A DNA stretch of 64,000 nucleotides from positions 434,001-498,000 of the forward strand of contig DLHG01000013.1 of the NCBI GenBank assembly GCA_002483105.1, written 5' to 3'. This DNA comes from Bacteroidetes bacterium UBA7674 (GTDB taxonomy: Bacteria; Bacteroidota; Bacteroidia; Chitinophagales; Chitinophagaceae). A program made the translations under genes and the position numbers. The notes under the pieces were generated by a model. The model saw only the letters and a program-made list of their open reading frames with translations. It did not search any database and was not told the DNA's origin. Positions 32,307 to 41,317 of the stretch are shown piece after piece (the stretch's first letter is position 1; every line of letters begins with the position of its first letter).

Positions 32307-33248
32307 TTATATAGTTGTGACCTTTGACAAATCGGCTCCCAAGCCTTTTAGGGAAGCGTAGGTCAGCTTATCCATCATTGCGCCGTCGAAGCAGATGGTT
32401 TTGATGGAACGGTGATATTTATTGGTCAGGGCATAGGTGGGTCGGAATGAAACATTTTTGAGTGTTGCACCGTTAAATGTCGCTTCGTTTAGTGCTGCCT
32501 TGTCAAACTTGACGCCTATAAAGGTCTGACTGTCAAGGCAAAGTTTCCGCAAATCAGTATGTGTAAAATCTACGCCGTTAAAGATGCAGTTTTCAAAGAT
32601 CGTTTTTCTAAGGTCGGTGTTGGTCAGCTTTACGTCTATGAGTTGCGCGTTTGTGAATTTGGCGCCTTCCAGTCCTGATGTGCTGAATTTGGTTCGTACA
32701 AGAATGGTCTTGTCGAAGTTCGCATCCATAAGGGAATTGGCAGAGAAGGTGCAGTCTGTAAGATTTGCACCGTCGAAATTGGCTTCACGTAGATCGCTAC
32801 CTGAAAATGAGCTGCCTGACAAGTCTGCACCCGCAAAGTCGGATCCACGTAGGTCACTCCCATAAAATTTGCTTTTGTGTGCAGCAACTCCTGCGAAGTC
32901 GCTCTTTGAAAGAGCACTGCCACTGAAGTCCGTCAGCATCTCGCGCCCAGGTGAAGTAGGGTGGTCTTCGACTTGCTGTATTGTTTGCTCCATGCCATCA
33001 TTACTGTTGATCGCCGGAGCAGCCGTTTCACTGCCTGTAGATGGGAAGTTTTCTGAGAAATAATTCAGGTCAACGCCCAGGATCTCTGCGAGGCGATTAA
33101 AAGTAATGATATCGGGAATAGATTCCCCGCGTTCCCATTTACCAACGGCCTGCGGACTTATAAACAGGCTTTGGGCAAGTTGTGCCTGGGATATATTTAT
33201 TTTCTTCCGTGCGTTGGCGATCTTGCTGCCGATCATCTTAGTTTCCAT
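32307..33248 (-). CDS. XRE-family regulator fused to pentapeptide repeats
   Basis: A 313-residue protein counted from the ATG at 33,248; a start 15 codons upstream is less likely. An XRE/Cro helix-turn-helix domain (about 4-60, with ISQAQLAQSLFISPQAVGKWERGESIP) is followed by a Ser/Thr/Pro linker and about 30 pentapeptide repeats of A(D/N)LxX type (about 105-285, for example GSDLRGSDFAGADLSGSSFS). Pentapeptide stacks form a right-handed beta helix that can mimic DNA or bind proteins. It therefore reads as a DNA-binding protein with a large interaction surface. No partner gene is adjacent. Confidence 0.88.
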   Translation of the reverse strand: METKMIGSKIANARKKINISQAQLAQSLFISPQAVGKWERGESIPDIITFNRLAEILGVDLNYFSENFPSTGSETAAPAINSNDGMEQTIQQVEDHPTSPGREMLTDFSGSALSKSDFAGVAAHKSKFYGSDLRGSDFAGADLSGSSFSGSDLREANFDGANLTDCTFSANSLMDANFDKTILVRTKFSTSGLEGAKFTNAQLIDVKLTNTDLRKTIFENCIFNGVDFTHTDLRKLCLDSQTFIGVKFDKAALNEATFNGATLKNVSFRPTYALTNKYHRSIKTICFDGAMMDKLTYASLKGLGADLSKVTTI

Positions 33249-33447
33249 TGATACTAATTTTTTATTTTTTCGATACAGCAAAGGTATTTGCACCGGTTAC
33301 CATAATCCAAGAAAATGACCACACTTGTGGTTGTAATTGCGCTATTCGTGGTTGTTATTGACAACCATGAGTTGTTTATACAGGGGTAATGGCTGTTGAC
33401 GTAAGTGAAACGAGAGATCACCGCGAATTAACAACAATGTTGAAAGT

Positions 33448-33478
33448 AAAAAGGCAACCATTGAATGATTGCCTTTTT
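33448..33478. terminator. Terminator of the large T9SS protein gene
   Basis: AAAAAGGCAA and TTGCCTTTTT form a 10-bp stem around an 11-nt loop, about 15 bp past the stop codon. Confidence 0.75.
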
Positions 33479-33493
33479 GATATAGTGTCCTAC

Positions 33494-36400
33494 TTATTTT
33501 TTCAGGACTTTGAACTTGTAGAAGCCATGAGTTGCCCGAACTTCAATAATGTACCACCCACTTGCCTGTTTTGAGATATCGAATAAATATTGTTCACTTT
33601 CTTGTGCAACATCAGATAAAATTACCTGTCCAATGCTGTTGAATACTTTAATAGATGCATATTGGATCTTGCCTTTTATGGTCACGCGTCCGTCCGTAGG
33701 GCTAGGGAATACTTTAAATTCATCAGCAATACTAATATTACTAACACTTACCGGGACTGCGGGAACCGTGGGAGATGTGTTAGAACAACCATTGTTGTCT
33801 GTAACTAGTACGGCATAATCACCTGCCTGCCCCACTGGATAAGTGTTAGTGTTAGCGCCGGGAATAATATTGCCGTTGAAATACCATTGGTAACTCGTGT
33901 ATGTATTAGCTACTTCCAATAGGCTGCCATTTACATTTATTATAGGTTGAGGTAATGGAAATACTGTGATATCAACAGTGTCGCTGCTTGAACACATGTC
34001 GTTTGCTGTTACATTTACTGTGCCCCCGGTATTATTAACAGTTATGGTTATGTTTTCAATAGTGCTACTACCAGTAAAAGTTCCCGGTAAAGACCATGAA
34101 TAAGATGTAGCCCCGGGAACCTGGGGTACGCTAAGTATAAAGGTGCTGCCGGAACAAACAGCTGTGTCTCCTACAATAGAAAATTGGGGAAGGGGAACTA
34201 CCGTAATGTTTATCGTATCAGTACTGCTACACATGTCGTTGGCAGTGACGGATATTATTCCTGAAGTATTGCCGGCGGTTATAGTAATACTATCAGTGCT
34301 GCTGTTACCTGTAAAAGTTCCGGGTAGGTTCCAGGTATAAGTTGTTGCTCCGGGAACTTCCGGTACACTTAATATAAAGGTAGACGCGGGGCAAATTGAT
34401 GTTTGGCCAATAATTGAAAATGGAGGCATTTCCACAACAGTAATATTAATGCTGTCACTGCTGATGCAGAGCTCCTCAGTAGCTACTTTTACGGTGCCCC
34501 CTGTATCATTTACAGTAACTGTGATAGTATTAGTAGTACTACTTCCTGAAAAGTTGCCGGGCAACTCCCAGTTGTATGTGCTTACACCCTGGATGGCAGG
34601 AACGTTTAATGTTATGGTACTATTGGGGCATACAGTTGTATCGCCAGTAATGGCAAATGCAGGCATGATACCACATTCATGAAAACGGGCAAAACAGCCA
34701 TTGTATTGTAAGAACGGTAGGTTCGTAGTTTGGAATGCGCCGGGAGTAACGGGCATATCTAAGCTTCCTGTCCATCCGCCAATGAATATATCATCATTAT
34801 ATGCCAGTACGCAACGTAATTCATCATAATAACCACCGGCGTAGTAAGATGCCCACATGATGCTACCGGTAGTTGTGAACTTGGCAAAGAAGCCATCATA
34901 GCCACCTGTACCTGTTTCTTCGAAAGCTCCCGGAGTAGCCATGTTGGGCGTTTGCACCATACCTGCTACAATAACATTATTACTGTCGTCTACTGCAACT
35001 GTCCTGTTTTGTCTTTGTGGCAGATAGTCTGAACTCCAGCCACCTATATAAGTGCCCCAAAGACGCTGCCCTGTATTGGTGAATTTTACCAGGAAGCCAT
35101 CCTTTTCTCCACCGCCGGCGCTTGGCTGATACGAACCCGGTGTGGCGATACCCGAATAGCTTACATAATTAAAACCACTTGTATTGTGACCAGTCTGACC
35201 ACTCATGTACAGATCGCCATTGTGGTCTAATGCCAGACTCGATGGCACATCCCAACCGTTTCCACCGTAGTAGGTAGCCCATATTCTTGTTCCTGCTGTA
35301 TCGAATTTAGTAAGCAATCCATCGACATTGCCTGCAATATCCTGTTGGTGAGTACCGGGAGTACTTAATATACCAGTTGTACCACCTGTGTACGTTTCAC
35401 CACATATGTATAAATGGCCGTGATGATCGGTAATGATAGTACCTGCAAAGTCGGTTTGTGAACCACCCCAATATGTCCCCCAAATACGATGGCCCGCAGA
35501 GTCGAACTTTGCAACAAAGCCATCATAGTGGCCTCCAAAATTTGGTAAATATGAATTTGGGGTAGAGATGCCAGTTGTGCTATTAGTATATCCGGAAATG
35601 AAAACGGAGAATGCACTATCTACTGCTATAGAAGTAACATAGTCCATATTACCCGCTCCTCCATAAAACGTTGCCCATACCCTTTGACCGTTATTATTGA
35701 ACTTTGCAAAAAAGCCATCCCTGGTACCACCACCATATACCGGCTGATGACAGCCTGGAGTTGTAACAATTGTAGTGCCACAGACCCCCGAATTCCCTGA
35801 TACGTAAATATTACCTGCAGGATCACAAGAGACGCCGCCGCCATCGATAGAACCACAGCCATAATAGGTTGCCCATATACGTTCGCCTTCAATGTTGAAC
35901 TTAGAGATAAACATTATAGGGCTAGTGGGGGATGTTTGTTGAAAAGCACCTACAGTAGCAAGGTTGCTGCTCTCTGTTTCGCCCATGTATATTAACTGGG
36001 TATCACCATGCCGAGCCATATCGCGGACTCTTAATACGCCATTATCACCGCGATAATATGTGGCCCAAATAAGAGTGGGATCGATTACCAATTTACCTTC
36101 ATAAGGTGCAATATTAAATGAGAGTATCTCATTTTTTAAATGGAAAGATGAAGTGATTGTTTCGCCATTAACAGAGTAGCTATAAGGCGCCGCTTCCGTA
36201 ACGCTACCGAACGGGGTAGTGGCGGTAAGGCTACCGTCCTTATTAATATTCAATTGGGTAGCACCACTATACTTTAATTTTATTACAGAAGGATCTACAC
36301 CATCACTTACTACAAACTCATACTCAGCCTTGTTTCCTTTGATATAAATAACCCAGTCGATACCCGGATAAACATCCTTATAAGTTGCTTTCCTGTAGCT

Positions 36401-36805
36401 ATGGCAAACAGCCCCATCTTTATCCGTTGTTGCAGTGTAATAGTTTTCGAAATAATCCTGTTTGTCTTCTAATACCAGTTGTGCGTTTTTATTGCAACCA
36501 ACCAGTTCGACATCCATCCTGTAAAATTCTGTTTGAGAAACAGTTTCCGTAGGCAGGTTGTCGTCTGTTTTGGTGTTCACGTTTCCAATTGGCCTGGCCC
36601 ATTGATAATGTATTTGTCCACCACCGACAAAAATACTAACACCGTCACCTGACATTTTAAAGTCAATGTCAGTTCTTGGTGCCTGGAATTGGTCGGTAAC
36701 CTGACCCTTATTTTCAATGAATGACAGAGAGCCATTTGCTAAGGGGGCGTTTTTCGAAAAAGCAGTAAACGAAGAAAACAGGATTAGAGTTAATAGGTAT
36801 CTCAT
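33494..36805 (-). CDS. Large SBBP-repeat, PKD-like T9SS surface protein
   Basis: A 1,103-residue secreted protein. I start at the ATG at 36,805, which opens the signal peptide (MRYLLTL to FSKNA). Order: an N-terminal DUF7948-type domain (about 30-240); eight or more SBBP-type propeller repeats with the phrase IWATYYGG (about 250-680); three PKD-like domains of about 85 residues that are close copies of one another (about 690-945); an Ig-like segment (YQWYFNGNIIPGA); and a T9SS type A sorting domain ending GFYKFKVLKK. It is exported by the type IX system and held at the surface or released. Adhesion is a guess. Confidence 0.9.
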   Translation of the reverse strand: MRYLLTLILFSSFTAFSKNAPLANGSLSFIENKGQVTDQFQAPRTDIDFKMSGDGVSIFVGGGQIHYQWARPIGNVNTKTDDNLPTETVSQTEFYRMDVELVGCNKNAQLVLEDKQDYFENYYTATTDKDGAVCHSYRKATYKDVYPGIDWVIYIKGNKAEYEFVVSDGVDPSVIKLKYSGATQLNINKDGSLTATTPFGSVTEAAPYSYSVNGETITSSFHLKNEILSFNIAPYEGKLVIDPTLIWATYYRGDNGVLRVRDMARHGDTQLIYMGETESSNLATVGAFQQTSPTSPIMFISKFNIEGERIWATYYGCGSIDGGGVSCDPAGNIYVSGNSGVCGTTIVTTPGCHQPVYGGGTRDGFFAKFNNNGQRVWATFYGGAGNMDYVTSIAVDSAFSVFISGYTNSTTGISTPNSYLPNFGGHYDGFVAKFDSAGHRIWGTYWGGSQTDFAGTIITDHHGHLYICGETYTGGTTGILSTPGTHQQDIAGNVDGLLTKFDTAGTRIWATYYGGNGWDVPSSLALDHNGDLYMSGQTGHNTSGFNYVSYSGIATPGSYQPSAGGGEKDGFLVKFTNTGQRLWGTYIGGWSSDYLPQRQNRTVAVDDSNNVIVAGMVQTPNMATPGAFEETGTGGYDGFFAKFTTTGSIMWASYYAGGYYDELRCVLAYNDDIFIGGWTGSLDMPVTPGAFQTTNLPFLQYNGCFARFHECGIMPAFAITGDTTVCPNSTITLNVPAIQGVSTYNWELPGNFSGSSTTNTITVTVNDTGGTVKVATEELCISSDSINITVVEMPPFSIIGQTSICPASTFILSVPEVPGATTYTWNLPGTFTGNSSTDSITITAGNTSGIISVTANDMCSSTDTINITVVPLPQFSIVGDTAVCSGSTFILSVPQVPGATSYSWSLPGTFTGSSTIENITITVNNTGGTVNVTANDMCSSSDTVDITVFPLPQPIINVNGSLLEVANTYTSYQWYFNGNIIPGANTNTYPVGQAGDYAVLVTDNNGCSNTSPTVPAVPVSVSNISIADEFKVFPSPTDGRVTIKGKIQYASIKVFNSIGQVILSDVAQESEQYLFDISKQASGWYIIEVRATHGFYKFKVLKK

Positions 36806-36937
36806 ATTATATATTATAGCAGACAAAATTATGGTATTTATCCTTTAATTGGCGTAGTTGAGACATAGAAACCACATCGCGGTTTTTTCTACGGTGTAAC
36901 TTTTTGAGATAACAATATACTTTATGTAAGAAACCTT

Positions 36938-36968
36938 TTGTTTAGTAAGGAATGTAGCCGTATCTTTG
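36938..36968 (+). promoter_or_regulatory. Promoter of the initiator tRNA
   Basis: TTTTG ending at 36,940 (-33) and TATCTTTG at 36,961-36,968 (-7) are 20 nt apart, matching the Bacteroidota sigma consensus. Transcription would begin about 3 nt before the tRNA. Confidence 0.8.
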
Positions 36969-36977
36969 CACCCATCT

Positions 36978-37049
<72 letters not shown>

Positions 37050-37061
37050 CAACCGAGAAGA

Positions 37062-37091
37062 AAAAGGAACACATATTGTGTTCCTTTTTTC
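37062..37091 (+). terminator. Terminator after the initiator tRNA
   Basis: AAAAAGGAACACA and its complement (loop TATT) are followed by six T, ending the tRNA transcript before era. Confidence 0.8.
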
Positions 37092-37113
37092 ATTATTAGT
37101 ACTTTTACTGCTC

Positions 37114-37998
37114 ATGTCTCAAGAACACAAATCAGGTTTCGTCAATATATTCGGGCCACCCAATGCGGGTAAGTCCACACTGCTGAATGCCTTGCTGGGT
37201 GAGCAGTTGGTGATCACTTCTCACAAGGTGCAAACCACGCGTCACCGTATACTGGGTATCCTTACCGAGCCGAACTACCAGATCGTATTCTCTGATACTC
37301 CCGGTATCATTGAGCCAAAGTATAAGTTGCACCAAAAGATGATGGGCCATGTAAAGAGCGCCCTGGAAGATGCTGATGTGGCGATACTAATGCATGATAT
37401 CACTCTTCCGCCTGAAGAGTTTGAAATAGTGGTGAATACGCTGAAGCTGAAAGTACCCGTACTGTTTCTGCTGAATAAGACCGACTTAATAAAAGATAAA
37501 AAGGAACTGGCAGCTAAGGTTGCTTTCTATAAAGAGAAATACCCTAACTGGGAGGTTCTGCCTGTGTCTGCGGTGAAAAAGCAGAACCTGGAAGAGCTGA
37601 AGAAGATGATACTGGACCGCTTGCCTGTGGGTATGCCGTTCTATCCTGAAGACAGTATATCGGACAGGCCGACAAGATTTTTTGTGAGTGAGTTGATACG
37701 TGAGCAGATATTTAATTTGTATCACGAGGAGTTGCCATACCATACTGCCGTTATCATTCAGGCGTATGAAGAAAAGCCAACCATCACCGTGATAAGGGCA
37801 GAGATCATTGTGACACGTGAAACACAAAAGGTAATAGTAATAGGTAAAGGTGGCAGCCTGATAAAACAACTGGGCATCAAATCCCGGATAGAAATAGAGA
37901 AGTTTATAGACACAAAAGTTCACCTGGAACTGTTTGTGAAAGTCCGCCCCAAATGGCGTGACAATGATACCCACCTGAGAGAGTATGGATATAATTGA
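37114..37998 (+). CDS. era: GTPase Era
   Basis: A 294-residue GTPase that binds 16S rRNA and helps mature the small ribosomal subunit. Switch and nucleotide motifs: GPPNAGKST (G1), DTPG (G3), NKTD (G4) and SAVKKQN (G5). The C-terminal KH domain has the loop VIGKGGSLIKQLG. I start at the ATG at 37,114 (MSQEHKSG); the in-frame extension to 37,078 would run through the tRNA terminator. Its end overlaps the next gene by 14 bp. Confidence 0.95.
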   Translation: MSQEHKSGFVNIFGPPNAGKSTLLNALLGEQLVITSHKVQTTRHRILGILTEPNYQIVFSDTPGIIEPKYKLHQKMMGHVKSALEDADVAILMHDITLPPEEFEIVVNTLKLKVPVLFLLNKTDLIKDKKELAAKVAFYKEKYPNWEVLPVSAVKKQNLEELKKMILDRLPVGMPFYPEDSISDRPTRFFVSELIREQIFNLYHEELPYHTAVIIQAYEEKPTITVIRAEIIVTRETQKVIVIGKGGSLIKQLGIKSRIEIEKFIDTKVHLELFVKVRPKWRDNDTHLREYGYN

Positions 37999-38884
37999 TG
38001 AATCAGCAATTGTGATCCAATCTTTATCCGCCGGGTGGGTGGGTAATGAGACTATTCAAGTTGATATGCTGCGGTTGGACCTGATTCACCAAGTTGTTTC
38101 AGGTAATAAGTGGTACAAGCTCAGGAATAATATAGAGCATGCGATAGAGCAGGGCCGTAACACTATTCTCACCTTTGGCGGTGTTTATTCCAATCATCTT
38201 TCTGCTACGGCAGGCGCAGCAAAAGCCTATGGGCTGTCTTCTATTGGTATAGTGAGAGGTGATGAGGGGCAAATAACAGAGACGATGAAGCAATGCCGTG
38301 ATAGGGGCATGGACCTGTATTTCATTTCACGAGAAGATTACAAGCAAAAGGCGGATCCCGATTTCCTACAACAATTATCCGAACAATTTGATCGCCCATA
38401 TATTATACCTGAAGGTGGTGCGAATGAGCATGGCAGACTTGGTGCAGAAAAAATAGAGTGGGAGATACCTGAGGGTTATACGCATGTATGCGTGGGTGTA
38501 GGAACGGGGACAACTTTTATCGGTTTGCGAAATGCCTTGCCGGCAGATGTTTCTTTGCTGGGTTTTGTGCCGATGAAACAGGGGAAGTACTTGGCGGATG
38601 AGATAAGGTCCTTTTTAAGAGAGGGACGGGATACTAACTGGACGCTTTTTGATGAATGGCATTTTGGTGGCTTTGGGAAGAGTAATGATGAGTTGGTAGC
38701 GTTTATGAATGAGTTTTATAGTGTGAATGAGATTCCTCTGGATCTGGTTTATACTGCGAAGATGATGTATGGTGTAAGGGCGATGCTTGCTGATGGGTAT
38801 TTTCCGGAGGGGGCGAGGGTGCTTTGTGTGCATACGGGGGGATTGCAGGGGAATTCTTCCGTGCGCGATAACTTGGTTTATTGA
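37985..38884 (+). CDS. D-cysteine desulfhydrase/ACC deaminase-like PLP enzyme
   Basis: A 299-residue PLP enzyme of fold type II. The PLP lysine lies in SGNKWYKLRNN (about 40-48), followed by TFGGVYSNHLSATA with the phosphate-binding and catalytic Ser/Asn. The family cleaves D-cysteine to pyruvate, sulfide and ammonia, or opens 1-aminocyclopropane-1-carboxylate; ACC deaminase activity depends on residues I cannot confirm here. It overlaps era by 14 bp, so it is read from the same mRNA, an unusual partner for a ribosome GTPase. Confidence 0.82.
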   Translation: MDIIDESAIVIQSLSAGWVGNETIQVDMLRLDLIHQVVSGNKWYKLRNNIEHAIEQGRNTILTFGGVYSNHLSATAGAAKAYGLSSIGIVRGDEGQITETMKQCRDRGMDLYFISREDYKQKADPDFLQQLSEQFDRPYIIPEGGANEHGRLGAEKIEWEIPEGYTHVCVGVGTGTTFIGLRNALPADVSLLGFVPMKQGKYLADEIRSFLREGRDTNWTLFDEWHFGGFGKSNDELVAFMNEFYSVNEIPLDLVYTAKMMYGVRAMLADGYFPEGARVLCVHTGGLQGNSSVRDNLVY

Positions 38885-39143
38885 CGCTCGTAGTCGCGTT
38901 GCAAACGCTTTTCCCTGGCATCCTCGTTGCAAACGAGGACGAGTGTTCAACGAATTAGCTTGATGTCTAAATCTCAGCAAGCCTTCGACAGGCTCAGGCT
39001 GACAGCTCTGGGTTTTTCTTGTGTTGCGCAGGGCAACCGCAAGGGATTGCCCCTACAATGGTTACGCTCCGCTCACCATGACATCTTTTTCAGCTATTAC
39101 TCACGCAGCATTTAAGTATTATATTGCAGCAATAATTTCCTTT
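38885..39143. repeat. Cluster of dispersed repeats before the DAACS gene
   Basis: Holds GTTGCAAACG inverted repeats (about 38,897-38,935), the 30-bp exact reverse copy of 14,260-14,289 (at 39,027-39,056), and a partial GAGCGGAGTCGA-family copy (39,059-39,083). No gene. Confidence 0.65.
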
Positions 39144-40529
39144 ATGGCAGCAATAATTCCTAAGAAGAAAAGCAGGCTTACCTTATATATATTCATTGGT
39201 TTACTGGCTGGTGTAGCATTGGGTTTTGCATTGAACAGTACCTATGTAAAAAGTGAGAACGACCAGCTCACTACTATCAGTTCTTCGCTGGAGTCTATTA
39301 ATAAGCAGATAGAGGGTATTAAGGATACCACATCGCAAGCCTATAAAAGTATCACTGCTGTAAAGGCTGACCTGTCGGGAAAGAGGACGGTCATTATGCA
39401 GGAGCGTGATAGCAAACTCGACCCTTTCTCTCTTATTGCAGATATATTCCTCCGCCTGATAAAAATGATCGTTGCGCCGCTTGTGTTCACTACCCTGGTA
39501 GTGGGTGTTGCCCGATTGGGCGATATAAAGGCTGTTGGTCGTATAGGGGGAAAGACATTGCTGTGGTTTTTCTCGGCTTCTTTTGCCAGCCTGTTGCTAG
39601 GGATGGTGTTGGTGAACTTTTTTGAGCCGGGTACGCGCATGCATTTACCATTGCCTGATGTGGCAGATCTGGGTATAAAGAAGTCGGCACTGAGTATCAG
39701 GGAGTTTTTATATCATGTTTTTCCTACGTCCGTGATAGATGCGATGGCAAAAAATGAGATACTGCAGATCGTGATCTTCTCTATATTCTTCGGGGTGGGA
39801 ACGGCAGCCATTGGTGAGAAAGGTGAAGTGGTGATCAGAGCTATGGATGCCATCTCTCATGTAATACTGAAGGTGACAGGTTATATAATGAACTTTGCAC
39901 CGTTTGCGGTATTCGGCGCCATGACAGCTATCATAGCCAAGCAGGGACTGAGCATACTGAGTACTTACGCCATATTTATAGGAGAGTTCTATTTAGGCTT
40001 AGGTCTATTGTGGGTGTTATTGTTGTTTGCGGGCTTCCTGTTCATTAAGAAGCGGATATTCAGCCTGATGCGGCATATAAAGGACCCGGCCATTCTTGCT
40101 TTCAGTACCAGCAGTAGCGAGGCGGCTTTCCCTAAAACATTGATGGAACTGGAGCGTTTCGGTTGCAAGAACCGCATCGTGAGTTTCGTGCTGCCGTTGG
40201 GTTATTCCTTTAACCTGGATGGGTCTATGATGTATATGACATTTGCTTCTTTGTTCATTGCGCAATCTTACGGTATTCACCTCGATTTTGCTACTCAAAT
40301 GAGTATGCTCATGGTGTTGATGCTGACCAGTAAAGGTATTGCAGGCGTGCCTCGTGCATCGCTGGTAGTAATTGCCGGTACGCTGGCGACCTTTGATATA
40401 CCTGAGGCGGGGCTGGCATTGCTACTCGGCATAGACCCCTTGCTTGATATGGGCCGCAGCGCTACCAATGTGGTAGGTAATAGCGTGGCTACCGCCGTGG
40501 TGAGCAAATGGGAAAAAGCCCTTGATTAA
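39144..40529 (+). CDS. Dicarboxylate/amino acid:cation symporter (DAACS)
   Basis: A 461-residue importer of glutamate, aspartate or C4-dicarboxylates driven by protons or sodium. I use the ATG at 39,144; the frame further upstream runs through repeat DNA. Family marks: LIKMIVAPLVFTTLV, the Ser-rich hairpin STSSSEAAFPK, NLDGSMMYM and the late LDMGRSATNVVGNSVAT with transport-site Asp, Arg and Asn. Unusual is an about 55-residue soluble, coiled-coil-like insert between helix 1 and helix 2 (about 31-88), facing the periplasm. Confidence 0.9.
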   Translation: MAAIIPKKKSRLTLYIFIGLLAGVALGFALNSTYVKSENDQLTTISSSLESINKQIEGIKDTTSQAYKSITAVKADLSGKRTVIMQERDSKLDPFSLIADIFLRLIKMIVAPLVFTTLVVGVARLGDIKAVGRIGGKTLLWFFSASFASLLLGMVLVNFFEPGTRMHLPLPDVADLGIKKSALSIREFLYHVFPTSVIDAMAKNEILQIVIFSIFFGVGTAAIGEKGEVVIRAMDAISHVILKVTGYIMNFAPFAVFGAMTAIIAKQGLSILSTYAIFIGEFYLGLGLLWVLLLFAGFLFIKKRIFSLMRHIKDPAILAFSTSSSEAAFPKTLMELERFGCKNRIVSFVLPLGYSFNLDGSMMYMTFASLFIAQSYGIHLDFATQMSMLMVLMLTSKGIAGVPRASLVVIAGTLATFDIPEAGLALLLGIDPLLDMGRSATNVVGNSVATAVVSKWEKALD

Positions 40530-40591
40530 GAGCTCATAAACCGTTAATTCTTAGTATTTTCACTGCGATTTTTAAAGATAGTAAGATAGTT

Positions 40592-41317
40592 ATGCAGGAT
40601 TTTATAGAATTGGTAAAGGAATTGATGAATGCTGAGAAACTGGCGGCATTAGTAACATTGTACGGAGGCTTATATTTAGTAGCGCTTATCATATTTGCGG
40701 AGACAGGGCTTTTTGTAGGTTTCTTCCTTCCGGGAGACTCATTATTATTTGTTACAGGCCTGATGATAGCGAACTCCCTTAACCCTACTGACAGCAACTT
40801 AGTTAACCTCGTCTATTGGATATCGTTGATAAGTGTGGCTGGTATTATAGGGAATAGTGTGGGGTATTGGTTTGGTAAAAAGACAGGACCATATCTCTTT
40901 GAGCGGAAAGACACATTGCTCTTTAAGCGCAAGCACCTGATACAGGCCAAAGAGTTCTACGAGAAGCGCGGTGGTGGTGCTATCATTCTTGCGCGTTTTC
41001 TGCCTATCGTCCGCACCTTTGCGCCGATAGTGGCGGGTGTGGTAAAGATGGACCGTAAGAAGTTCTTCTTTTACAATGTAGTAGGTAGTATTGCCTGGGT
41101 TGGTAGCATGACGCTGGCCGGCTACTTCCTTGGGGAAAACGAATGGGTGAAGCACAATTTTGAGAAGGTAGTAATAGGTATCGTATTAGTAACTACCGGA
41201 CCGGTGCTGTTTAAAATGATATTCAGTAAAAAGAAATCGCCTATACTGGAAGTGGGTAAGGAAGTAGTGGAGGAGTCCCTCGGAATGAACGACGAAACTC
41301 CAACCGATAAAAAATAA
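40592..41317 (+). CDS. DedA-family membrane protein
   Basis: A 241-residue protein with the DedA/SNARE-associated core: FAETGLFVGFFLPGDSLL, the GNSVGYWFGKKTG stretch, and the conserved RFLPIVRTFAPIVAGVVKM helix with its two Arg, followed by WVGSMTLAGYFLG. DedA proteins are inner-membrane flippases or proton-dependent transporters that keep lipid carriers cycling and protect membrane potential. Its stop codon directly abuts the MFS gene, so the two are coupled. Confidence 0.92.
   Translation: MQDFIELVKELMNAEKLAALVTLYGGLYLVALIIFAETGLFVGFFLPGDSLLFVTGLMIANSLNPTDSNLVNLVYWISLISVAGIIGNSVGYWFGKKTGPYLFERKDTLLFKRKHLIQAKEFYEKRGGGAIILARFLPIVRTFAPIVAGVVKMDRKKFFFYNVVGSIAWVGSMTLAGYFLGENEWVKHNFEKVVIGIVLVTTGPVLFKMIFSKKKSPILEVGKEVVEESLGMNDETPTDKK

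Noticed and set aside
37078..37113. Upstream extension of era
   Set aside because: It runs into the tRNA terminator T-run and lacks family similarity.
39021..39143. Upstream extension of the DAACS gene
   Set aside because: The extra codons lie in a dispersed repeat; the ATG at 39,144 gives the normal N-terminus.
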